NCBI GenBank assembly: GCA_905197585.1
Contig: CAJJZO010000084.1
Location: forward strand, 1 to 7,633
Length of the DNA stretch: 7,633 nucleotides
Source of the DNA: an uncultured Collinsella sp.
Lineage (GTDB): Bacteria > Actinomycetota > Coriobacteriia > Coriobacteriales > Coriobacteriaceae
Direction of reading: 5' to 3'
How positions within the stretch are numbered: position 1 is the first letter of the stretch; every line of letters starts with the position of its first letter. Below are positions 1 through 5,830 of this stretch, one piece after another. Under the pieces are notes generated by a model that did no database searches, was not told the DNA's origin, and saw nothing but the letters and a program-made list of their open reading frames with translations. A program made the position numbers and the translations under genes.

Positions 1-462
1 GGCGGTCAGCTCGTCCACGGCATGATGCACCCCGAGGCCGGTCACATCCTGGTCACACGCGACCCGCGTGACACCATCGGCGAGCACAGTGCCTGCCCCT
101 TCCATGACAACTGCCTGGAGGGCCTCATCGCCGGTCCCGGCGTCAAAAAGCGCTGGGATGGCAAGAGCGCCGGAGACATGGCCGATGACCCGGAGGCCAT
201 GGATCTGCTCGCGGGCTATCTGGCACAGGCGCTCATGACCTACACGCTGTGCTACGCACCGCAAAAGATCATCATCGGCGGCGGCGTGGCCGACCACACC
301 CCCATTGTGCCGCTCGCACGCAAAAAGTGCGCCGAGATGCTCAACGGCTATATCGTCACGCCCGAGGTCAACGACATCGATTCCTATATTGTCAACAACA
401 GCCTCGAGGGCAAGCAGGGCATCATGGGTTGCCTGGCCCTGGGCGCACAGGCGCTTCAGTAG
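1..462 (+). CDS. ROK-family sugar kinase, probable fructokinase (C-terminal part; start outside window)
   Basis: Likely phosphorylates a hexose, most probably fructose to fructose-6-phosphate with ATP, in the cytoplasm. The reading frame is open from base 1 and ends at TAG 460-462, giving 153 visible residues of a protein that is usually about 290 long, so the N-terminal ATP-binding half is missing. The fragment opens with GGQLVHGMMHPEAGHI, the ROK signature segment with the HPE-GH motif. It is followed by CPFHDNCLEG, a Cys-x2-His-x2-Cys cluster which, with the preceding GH histidine, matches the zinc site of Bacillus-type ROK fructokinases and differs from the CxCGxxGC cluster of classical glucokinases/NagC. 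IIIGGGV, about residues 90-96, is the glycine-rich nucleotide-site loop near the C-terminus. It converges on the VanZ gene and shares the terminator just after its stop. Family assignment is secure; the fructose preference is inferred from the Cys/His pattern and could be mannose or another hexose. Confidence 0.88.
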   Translation, partial: GGQLVHGMMHPEAGHILVTRDPRDTIGEHSACPFHDNCLEGLIAGPGVKKRWDGKSAGDMADDPEAMDLLAGYLAQALMTYTLCYAPQKIIIGGGVADHTPIVPLARKKCAEMLNGYIVTPEVNDIDSYIVNNSLEGKQGIMGCLALGAQALQ

Positions 463-544
463 CAGACGCACCCACAGGGCGTGGCGCGCTCGGCAAATCC
501 GACCTACGGAACGACGCCACCACGCCCCATATAAGCCCTCAAAT

Positions 545-591
545 AAAAAAGGCCGCCTAGGACCAAACAATACGTCCTAGGCGGCTTTTTT
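545..591. terminator. Bidirectional intrinsic terminator between convergent genes
   Basis: A perfect 12-bp inverted repeat, GCCGCCTAGGAC (552-563) and GTCCTAGGCGGC (574-585), encloses a 10-nt loop. It is preceded by six A (545-550) and followed by six T (586-591), so each strand reads as a GC-rich hairpin plus a U-tract. It can therefore end both the kinase transcript (+) and the VanZ transcript (-). The right arm also contains the last codons and the TAG stop of the VanZ gene (577-579). Confidence 0.93.
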
Positions 592-1026
592 GGCGCACAT
601 CAGCCACCGTAAGAGATATCGGAGCACAACGCCCGTTGCCGCTCCACAGCAGTCGATCATCACATCGGTGATCATGCCAGCGCGTCCCGGCACAAAGAGC
701 TGAATCGTCTCGTCGATCGAAGGAATCAGCAGCAGGAACACCGCCGTGGGCAGCAGCACGTCAAAGGTGCGCCGGCCCTCAAAATCAAAGGCATGCGTTG
801 CCAGGATGCCGAGCACCATATACTCGGTAAAATGCGCGCACTTGCGAACAACAAAGTTGGTCACCCATTCATATGGAAGTCCCACGCCGTGCAGGAAACC
901 GCGGATAGCTTCCATGACCGTTAGGCTCAGCGAGCCCGACCCCGAGCCGGGAACCAGCGAATTGCCCCAGATCAAGAGCGCCATCAGGCAGGTTACAACC
1001 GCCCATTTTCGATTGATCTTAACCAT
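577..1026 (-). CDS. VanZ-family membrane protein
   Basis: Small integral membrane protein of 149 residues, typical for a single VanZ domain. The family is named after VanZ of Tn1546, which gives low-level teicoplanin resistance, but most members have no known biochemical role. Conserved family residues are visible: RKCAHFTEY (61-69, with His65), DETIQLFVPGRAG (105-117) and Asp121, followed by a small-residue helix (CCGAATG). Four hydrophobic segments fit membrane helices at about 8-22, 67-80, 88-103 and 121-140. ATG 1024-1026 is 7 bp after the stop of the upstream gene. The best Shine-Dalgarno match, GGAGG (1039-1043), lies inside the last codons of that gene 12 nt from the ATG, a slightly long spacing that suggests coupled translation. 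The stop codon lies inside the terminator stem. Family assignment is firm; a role in glycopeptide resistance is not implied, since no other van genes are present. Confidence 0.9.
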   Translation of the reverse strand: MVKINRKWAVVTCLMALLIWGNSLVPGSGSGSLSLTVMEAIRGFLHGVGLPYEWVTNFVVRKCAHFTEYMVLGILATHAFDFEGRRTFDVLLPTAVFLLLIPSIDETIQLFVPGRAGMITDVMIDCCGAATGVVLRYLLRWLMCAKKAA

Positions 1027-1033
1027 GCAGAAG

Positions 1034-2434
1034 TTATGCCTCCGCGCGGAGCGGCGCGAAGCTGGCGGTACCGCCCTCGATAACGCTCAGATAGGCACGG
1101 CCCGTACGCTTGGCAGTTGAGGACTGCAGGCGCTCGATCTCTTCCTCGAGGATCTGATTGACGCGCTCGTGACGACGGTTTTCCATAATGCCGGCGGCAA
1201 TAGCCTCGGCCCGCTCGATGCTCTCGCGCGAGATACGGGCAGTATCCTCGGGGAACACAGCGCTGTGACGGCCGACATAGGCGGGGGCAGCAGGCTGAGG
1301 GGCAGCGACGGGAGCGGGCGCTGCAACAGGAGCGGGCTCGTCAATCTCATCCAGAATCGCGGTGGCGGCGGCCCACATGTCCTCGTGGCCCGAGTAATCG
1401 GCCATGGGAACATCAACCTCGAGCGAGGCGTCCGGAAGGTCGCCGGTGTCGATGCGATCTTGGGCATCAATCGATGCGGTGATGGCTGCAGGCTCATCGA
1501 GGTCATAGAGATCGATGTCCGTGGCACCGGAGATGATAGGCATGCTGGCGAGGTTTGCATTGTACGGCGCAGCCTCAGCCGCCTGCTGCTGGGCAGGAGC
1601 GCCCCAAAGCGAGCTTTCGGCGGCACGGCGGGCGGCAACGGCCTCCTCGTCCGCGGTCATGGCTTCATCAACGTACGAATTGTCGGCAGAAGCGTTCGCG
1701 TCGCCCGAGGTAGCGTTGTAGGCGTTATTGGCTGCCGCGTTGGCAACGAGTGCCACGAAAGCCGCCGTGCTGCCCGCAGGGGCGGCCTGGGAGCCCGACA
1801 CGGCGCGCGCCGCGGCGGCGATGTCGTCGCGATTGAAGGAGCCGGTCTGCCCGCCGTTGGTGAGCTCGTCGATGGCGACTTGATAGACGTCGCGCGAGTG
1901 TGCAGGGTCGCAGCTCACCGGCGAATCGTCGTCGAGCATACTGTCGATCATGGACCAAGCCTCGGCCTCGTCCATGGCATCTGCGGCTCGAGCGATGGTA
2001 GGGACACCATCATCGGCATAACGGCGCTGGAACGCACCAGTCAGGCCGGAAAGGAATGCCGAGGTAGACTGCTCCGCCTGAGCCTGAGAAGCAGAAGCCG
2101 CAGCGTAAGGAGTCGCATCCTGCTGCTGAGCTGGAATCGAGGCGGTCTTGAACTCGCTTTGATGCTGATTGAGATTGGCGGCACCGCCCATGGCATCGGG
2201 CTGGAACAGACGCTCTTCACGCTGCGCACGGTACTCGGAGATACCCAGCGAGGCGGCATAGATACCCACGCCCGCCACCGCGCCCACGGCGAAGGGAACC
2301 GCACCCGCCACGACCGTCTCGTTCACAGACGAAAACGGCAGCGTCGCGGCATACATAACCACGGGAGCGGCAAGGCCGATCCCGCACGAAAGTCCGGCAA
2401 GGACTGCTCGTTGTGTTGCATCAGAAGAAGCCAT
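1034..2434 (-). CDS. Uncharacterised two-TM protein with long Ala/acid-rich tail
   Basis: I do not recognise a family. The 466-residue protein has two hydrophobic segments near the N-terminus (about 10-33 and 41-65) separated by a short SSVNET loop. A charged stretch follows (EYRAQREER, 67-75), so the remainder is probably cytoplasmic with both termini inside. Residues about 80-385 are low in complexity, rich in Ala, Asp, Glu, Gln and Ser, and probably disordered. A Pro-Ala linker (about 366-386) leads to a charged, probably helical segment (398-438, with MENRRHERVNQILEEEIERL) and a short tail. I chose ATG 2432-2434 because GGGGAGAG lies 5 nt upstream; an in-frame ATG at 2459-2461 would add nine residues but lacks such a site. 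It ends 7 bp before the VanZ gene, so the two probably form an operon behind the promoter candidate at 2571-2599. The tail composition resembles a scaffold or anchor, but no function can be assigned. Confidence 0.78.
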   Translation of the reverse strand: MASSDATQRAVLAGLSCGIGLAAPVVMYAATLPFSSVNETVVAGAVPFAVGAVAGVGIYAASLGISEYRAQREERLFQPDAMGGAANLNQHQSEFKTASIPAQQQDATPYAAASASQAQAEQSTSAFLSGLTGAFQRRYADDGVPTIARAADAMDEAEAWSMIDSMLDDDSPVSCDPAHSRDVYQVAIDELTNGGQTGSFNRDDIAAAARAVSGSQAAPAGSTAAFVALVANAAANNAYNATSGDANASADNSYVDEAMTADEEAVAARRAAESSLWGAPAQQQAAEAAPYNANLASMPIISGATDIDLYDLDEPAAITASIDAQDRIDTGDLPDASLEVDVPMADYSGHEDMWAAATAILDEIDEPAPVAAPAPVAAPQPAAPAYVGRHSAVFPEDTARISRESIERAEAIAAGIMENRRHERVNQILEEEIERLQSSTAKRTGRAYLSVIEGGTASFAPLRAEA

Positions 2435-2437
2435 GAG

Positions 2438-2445
2438 CTCTCCCC
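2438..2445 (-). promoter_or_regulatory. Shine-Dalgarno site fixing the start of the two-TM protein
   Basis: On the minus strand GGGGAGAG is followed by CTC and then ATG (2434-2432); the GGGGAG core is 5 nt from the start codon. This favours the 2434 start over the in-frame ATG at 2461. Confidence 0.75.
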
Positions 2446-2570
2446 ATCTTCCAGCACCCAAATCGCATCATTCAGTTGGCTGCGCGAGAGAAGATGAAGC
2501 GGGGCTATGCCCCAAAGCAACGGTATATGGTTCGTTTCATCTGCGTTTTCCGTCGCGAAGCTTAAAAGCT

Positions 2571-2599
2571 ATTATGCGAAACCGCCCCGTCGATTGCAA
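2571..2599 (-). promoter_or_regulatory. Candidate sigma-70-type promoter for the two-TM protein/VanZ unit
   Basis: Read on the minus strand, TTGCAA (2594-2599) is a -35 match and CATAAT (2571-2576) a -10 match, with exactly 17 bp between them. It lies downstream of the rho terminator and about 130 nt upstream of the ATG, as expected for a separate transcription unit. Identified by eye only. Confidence 0.5.
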
Positions 2600-2678
2600 G
2601 CGACGATGTCGGATTGAAACGGGAAACCTGCTGCTCGTCGGTCTTATGGTTAAAAATAAGCGCGGAGCGGCGATATGG

Positions 2679-2707
2679 AAAAGGGCCAAGGCTCAAAGCC
2701 CCGACCC
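2679..2707 (-). terminator. Intrinsic terminator downstream of rho
   Basis: On the minus strand GGGTCGGGGCT (2697-2707) pairs with AGCCTTGGCCC (2683-2693) around a 3-nt TTG loop. The 11-bp stem includes three G-U pairs and is followed by TTTT (2679-2682). It begins 40 nt after the rho stop. The U-tract is short, so efficiency is uncertain. Confidence 0.68.
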
Positions 2708-2747
2708 TCTATTGCATTGATGGCTATCGCTGCGTGTGGATGACAAC

Positions 2748-5303
2748 CTAGAACGTCTGCTCGTAGTCGCTGTGCTTTTTGGCCGAACGCACCAGGAACT
2801 CCTGGTTGGTGTTGGTGCCCTTAAGACCCTTGATAAACGATGCGGCTGCGCGCTCGGTGTTGTTCATACCGGCAAGAATGCGTCGCAGACCAAAGACAAA
2901 CGGACGCATCTGCTCGTCGACCAACAGGTCCTCATTACGCGTACCGGAGGCAACGGGGTCGATAGCCGGGAAGATGCGACGGTCGGCCAGGTCGCGGTCG
3001 AGCTTAAGCTCCATGTTGCCGGTGCCCTTGAACTCCTCAAAGATGACCTCGTCCATCTTGGAACCGGTGTCGATGAGAGCAGAGGCCAGGATGGTGAGCG
3101 AGCCACCGTTCTCGATATTACGGGCTGCACCCAGGAAGCGCTTGGGAGGATACAGTGCCGCCGAATCGACGCCGCCCGAAAGGATGCGGCCTGAGGCGGG
3201 CGCTGCCAAGTTGTAGGCGCGGGCAAGACGCGTGATGGAGTCGAGCACCACCACGACATCGCCGCCCAGCTCCACGATGCGCTTGGCGCGCTCGATGACA
3301 AGCTCTGCCACGCGAGTGTGGTTGTCGGCGGGCATATCGAAGGTCGACGCCACAACCTCGCCCTTGATGGAACGCTGCATATCGGTGACCTCTTCGGGGC
3401 GCTCGTCGACGAGCAGGCAGATGAGGTGCACCTCGGGGTTGTTAATCGAGATAGACTGGCAGATCTTCTTGAGGATTGTGGTCTTGCCGGCCTTGGGCGG
3501 GGACACGATCAGCCCACGCTGACCCTTGCCGATCGGCGACACGATGTCGATGGCGCGACCGGTAATGGAGTCCTTGCCGTGCTCCATGCGCAGCGGCTCA
3601 TTGGGATAGACCGGGGTGAGGTCGCCGAACTTGGGACGGTTGCGAATCTGCTCGGGGTCCAGACCGTTGACGGTCGTGATTTTGGCGAGGCCGGCGCGCT
3701 TGTCGCCGCCGCGCGAAGGACGCAGCGAGCCCTCGATGACGTCGCCCGTGCGCAGGCGCGCGGAGCGGATGAGGTAGGCGGGCACGAAGGCGTCGTCGTT
3801 GGACTTCATGTAGCCATGGGCGTGGATGATGCCGGAGCTGTCCGGGCGAATCTGCAGAATGCCCTTGATATCGCGGAAGCCCTCGGCCTTCGCAGCGGTG
3901 ACGTAGATCTCTTCGACGAGCTCGGCTTTCTTCTTGCCGGTCGTCTCGATCTCGAACTCCTTGGCCTTCTCGCGCAGTTCGGCGACCTTCATGGCAGCGA
4001 GCTCCTCACGCGAAAGCGTGGGCTCGGTGGGGGCGGCGTTGCGCTCCTTGTTGCGCTGTTTGCGATCGCGCTGGCGGTTACGACGGTCGTTGTTGCGCTC
4101 GTCCTTGCGGTCGCTGCGGTCGTCATTGCGCTTGTGCTGGCGACGGTTGGGGCGAGCGCCGTCTTCGGCCTCGGCGGGCGCGGCGCCATCGGTTGCGGCG
4201 GCGTCGGCATTGGCCGCAGCGGCGTCATTGGCCTCGGCGCCGGAATCGACCGGCGCTTCGACATCAGCCTGCTGCTCGGACGCCTTGGCCTTAGCGGACT
4301 TCCTACGACCGCGCTTGGGCTTCACGGACGCAGGCTGCTCGACGTCCTGGGGCTCGGCGGCACCAATCGATGCATCGGCGGTCGTCTCGGCGGAATCCTC
4401 GGACGCACCCTTCTTGGCAGCCTTGGCCTTGGACGTGCGCTTAGCAGCAGTACGACGGCTGCGACCGGGACGGACGTCGGCGGGCTCGGCATCGGCAGAA
4501 ACGGCCTCGGAAGTCGTAGCATCCTGGACGGGTGCATCGGCAGCGGTTGCAGACTCGGCAGTCGCCGCAGCATCCCGAGCGGCTGCAGCTGCGGCTGCGG
4601 CCTTCTCGGCCTCGACGAAGGCCTTGGGCTTGCGACCGCGACGGTGCGGGCGCAAAGCCGGATCGACAACGGGAACTTCGCTGCTCTCGACAGGCGCAGC
4701 GGGCTCAACAGGCGATGTGCCCTCCCCTGCCGCGGAACGGACCGAAGCCTCGGTGAGCTCAGGGGTTACCTGATCGGCAACCTGCTCGGCCTTAGCAGCC
4801 GTGCGTCGGCGTGTGCGCGGTACCGGCTTCTCGGTCGGCTGGTCGGCGGCAGGCGTCTCAGGCACAGACGGAGCTGCAAGCTCGGTCAGAGCCGCGGCCT
4901 CACGCTCGGCAGCACGACGGCGGGCGCGCACCACCTGAGCCTCGCTAATCTGAGCCAACGCACGTGCCTGCGCGACCTCATCGGAAATCGGCGCCGAGGA
5001 GTCAGCTGCAACGGTGCGCTTGGCGCGCGTCGTGCGCGTGGTACGGCGCTTGGGCTTGGTGACCTCCTCGCCGTCTGTGGCAGGCTTGGCCGTGCGGCGC
5101 GTGCGCTTGGGCTTTGCCGGAACAGCCTCCTCACCAGTTGCAGGCACGGCTTTCTCAGCCGCTGAAGGCGTAGGCGTCGAAGCAGCCTTAGGCGTCTTAG
5201 GAGCCGAGGCTTGCGCGGGCGCCGCGACCTGGTCCGACACAACCGGTGCAGCGGGAGCGGCCTGCGTCGTCGTTATTTCGTTTTCTTGCTGTTGATCAGA
5301 CAC
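2748..5303 (-). CDS. rho: Transcription termination factor Rho with ~425-residue N-terminal extension
   Basis: Hexameric ATP-dependent RNA translocase that ends transcription at Rho-dependent sites. The conserved core covers about residues 428-851: Rho_N helical domain (SREELAAMKVAELREKAKEF, from 431), cold-shock-like RNA-binding domain (about 475-548, with KGILQIRPD), then the ATPase. Visible motifs are Walker A SPPKAGKTT (601-609), LLVDERPEEVTDM with Glu634, Walker B VVVVLDS (683-689), the Q/R-loop region TGSKMDEVIFEEFKGTGNM, DRRIFPAID, and GTR with Arg789 corresponding to the E. coli arginine finger Arg366. The core is complete. Residues 1-425 are low-complexity Ala/Glu/Pro stretches alternating with Lys/Arg clusters, ending in an Arg/Asn/Asp-rich tract (384-422). 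E. coli Rho is 419 residues and mycobacterial Rho about 600, so this is a very long form. The start is GTG (5301-5303); an in-frame TGA lies 12 nt upstream, so no earlier start is possible. Its Shine-Dalgarno is weak. Confidence 0.97.
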   Translation of the reverse strand: MSDQQQENEITTTQAAPAAPVVSDQVAAPAQASAPKTPKAASTPTPSAAEKAVPATGEEAVPAKPKRTRRTAKPATDGEEVTKPKRRTTRTTRAKRTVAADSSAPISDEVAQARALAQISEAQVVRARRRAAEREAAALTELAAPSVPETPAADQPTEKPVPRTRRRTAAKAEQVADQVTPELTEASVRSAAGEGTSPVEPAAPVESSEVPVVDPALRPHRRGRKPKAFVEAEKAAAAAAAARDAAATAESATAADAPVQDATTSEAVSADAEPADVRPGRSRRTAAKRTSKAKAAKKGASEDSAETTADASIGAAEPQDVEQPASVKPKRGRRKSAKAKASEQQADVEAPVDSGAEANDAAAANADAAATDGAAPAEAEDGARPNRRQHKRNDDRSDRKDERNNDRRNRQRDRKQRNKERNAAPTEPTLSREELAAMKVAELREKAKEFEIETTGKKKAELVEEIYVTAAKAEGFRDIKGILQIRPDSSGIIHAHGYMKSNDDAFVPAYLIRSARLRTGDVIEGSLRPSRGGDKRAGLAKITTVNGLDPEQIRNRPKFGDLTPVYPNEPLRMEHGKDSITGRAIDIVSPIGKGQRGLIVSPPKAGKTTILKKICQSISINNPEVHLICLLVDERPEEVTDMQRSIKGEVVASTFDMPADNHTRVAELVIERAKRIVELGGDVVVVLDSITRLARAYNLAAPASGRILSGGVDSAALYPPKRFLGAARNIENGGSLTILASALIDTGSKMDEVIFEEFKGTGNMELKLDRDLADRRIFPAIDPVASGTRNEDLLVDEQMRPFVFGLRRILAGMNNTERAAASFIKGLKGTNTNQEFLVRSAKKHSDYEQTF
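4029..5303 (-). other. Region encoding the disordered N-terminal extension of Rho (residues 1-425)
   Basis: The encoded segment has no globular signature. Acidic, Ala-rich spacers alternate with basic blocks containing K/R-P-x-R cores: KPKR at 64, 83 and 328, RPHRRGRKPK at 218, RPGRSRR at 278 and RPNRR at 384, plus PRTRRR at 162. From about residue 159 the blocks recur every 50-60 residues. The final block (384-422) is almost purely Arg, Lys, Asn, Asp and Gln. Actinobacterial Rho proteins often carry an RNA-binding insertion here; the length and regular block pattern are the notable points. Confidence 0.8.
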
Positions 5304-5346
5304 AGTGTTTGCTCAACTTTCTTTTCAAGCCCTGTGATCACATGCT

Positions 5347-5441
5347 CCCTGCATAAACCTTCAGGGCGGCTAAACAGTCTAGCTCCGTCAAATACCGACG
5401 GACATCATTGATCTGTATCGAGATATTTGCGTCATATACGC
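5347..5441 (-). promoter_or_regulatory. Structured leader of rho
   Basis: If the promoter at 5448-5475 is right, rho has a 5' UTR of about 138 nt. On the minus strand it contains GCGT-ACGC arms (5429-5441), CCGTC/GACGG (5385-5401, 7-nt loop) and CCCTG/CAGGG (5347-5366, 10-nt loop). Between these and the GTG lies the palindrome TGTGATCACA (5333-5342). In E. coli, rho is autoregulated by Rho-dependent attenuation in its leader; a similar role here is inference. Confidence 0.4.
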
Positions 5442-5447
5442 AGCGTT

Positions 5448-5475
5448 AGTGTAACACAACCGCCGTCACCTGCAA
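5448..5475 (-). promoter_or_regulatory. Candidate promoter of rho
   Basis: On the minus strand TTGCAG (5470-5475) and TACACT (5448-5453) are separated by 16 bp, with a TGT directly before the -10 that fits an extended -10 element. Its -35 box lies 8 bp from the edge of the REP-like element at 5484. Assigned by eye. Confidence 0.45.
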
Positions 5476-5483
5476 CTTAGTCA

Positions 5484-5528
5484 TTGGGGACGTTCTTAAA
5501 CGACTAGTCAAAAGGGACACTCTTCCCC
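5484..5528 (+). repeat. REP-like intergenic element, copy A
   Basis: It reads TTGGGGACG, then TTCTTAAAC, the 8-bp palindrome GACTAGTC (5502-5509), AAAA and GGGACACTCTT. Two half-units, GGGACGTTCTT (5487-5497) and GGGACACTCTT (5514-5524), form an imperfect direct repeat around the palindrome, and terminal GGGGA/TCCCC can pair. The layout matches copy B on the other strand. I associate such GGGGACG-type sequences with intergenic REP families of Coriobacteriia; this is from memory and was not searched. Confidence 0.5.
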
Positions 5529-5630
5529 TAAGGCGCCTTGAAATGGAGCGACTAAGGAGCAAATCCGTGGCGTCGGGATTCGCCGTGTCACGAAACGCAC
5601 CTATCTACTACGCTTGCCCCCGGACCCCTG

Positions 5631-5701
5631 ACCATACCCTTGTTTTATCAAAAACAGCGAGTCCGCTACTTGCGGTTTTATATCGAACTTTACGGTATGG
5701 T
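5631..5701. repeat. Diverged repeat, copy 1 (71 bp)
   Basis: Begins ACCATACCC and ends GGTATGGT, perfect 8-bp terminal inverted repeats. With outer bases, 5625-5638 and 5694-5707 match at 12 of 14 positions as inverted repeats. Inside are TGTTTT/AAAACA (5641-5656) and CCGC-TACTT-GCGG followed by TTTT (5663-5679). Copy 2 lies at 5857-5928 in the same orientation; in a 48-nt ungapped block the copies share 32 bases by hand count. Confidence 0.6.
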
Positions 5702-5743
5702 TCGGGGTATGCGGCAAAACGTAGGAGATGAGCACGATTCGCG

Positions 5744-5757
5744 GCGGACGGGTCCGC
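5744..5757. repeat. GC-rich hairpin
   Basis: GCGGAC (5744-5749) and GTCCGC (5752-5757) form a perfect 6-bp stem with two intervening bases. There is no T-tract, so it is not an intrinsic terminator. It sits between repeat copy 1 and REP-like copy B. Confidence 0.5.
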
Positions 5758-5770
5758 GCCACCCCTCCGC

Positions 5771-5815
5771 GAGACAAAAATGATCCATTTTCCTCCGTCC
5801 CCAAGAGACATTTTT
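5771..5815 (-). repeat. REP-like intergenic element, copy B
   Basis: On the minus strand it reads TTGGGGACG (5796-5804), GAGG, then the inverted repeat AAAATG-GAT-CATTTT and GTCTC (5771-5775). This repeats the order of copy A (TTGGGGACG, spacer, central palindrome, A/T run, GGGACAC/GTCTC end) in the opposite orientation. GAGACA occurs at 5771 and again at 5805, flanking the unit. Confidence 0.5.
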
Positions 5816-5830
5816 CAAAACTACGCCGGA

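Larger units (their letters stand above)
2435..2747. other. Intergenic spacer between rho and the two-TM protein gene
   Basis: This 313-bp stretch has no convincing gene. In minus-strand order it holds 40 nt of rho 3' UTR, the rho terminator (2679-2707), a promoter candidate (2571-2599) and a leader of about 130 nt. Near the predicted transcription start is the inverted repeat AGCTT-TT-AAGCT (2560-2571), and at 2501-2513 a small GGGGC-TAT-GCCCC hairpin. Open frames crossing it are short and lack ribosome sites. Confidence 0.7.

Noticed and set aside
477..527. A tRNA suggested by the 7-bp outer stem
   Set aside because: Only 51 nt long, with no T-loop GTTCRA-type sequence and no anticodon arm in the right place.
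577..1026. Glycopeptide-resistance cluster
   Set aside because: A VanZ-domain protein alone is common in Gram-positive genomes; no vanHAX, vanRS or vanY genes are present here.
2435..2461. ATG at 2459-2461 as the start of the two-TM protein
   Set aside because: It would add nine residues that include the GGGGAGAG ribosome site of the ATG at 2434; no comparable site precedes it.
1169..2497. A 442-codon open frame on the plus strand, opposite the two-TM protein gene
   Set aside because: The product is a Gly/Arg-rich shadow without domains. The minus-strand frame has a good Shine-Dalgarno, two clean membrane segments, tight spacing to the VanZ gene and a promoter candidate. Since neither frame has a recognised homologue, some uncertainty remains.
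3318..5165. A 615-codon open frame on the plus strand, antisense to rho
   Set aside because: It is the complement of GC-rich, stop-poor rho codons. The product is Gly/Leu/Arg-rich with no domain, while the minus strand encodes an unmistakable Rho.
5333..5342. TGTGATCACA as a CRP-type operator
   Set aside because: CRP sites need about 6 bp between TGTGA and TCACA; here the arms abut, and no CRP regulator is known from the window. It is kept only as a palindrome.
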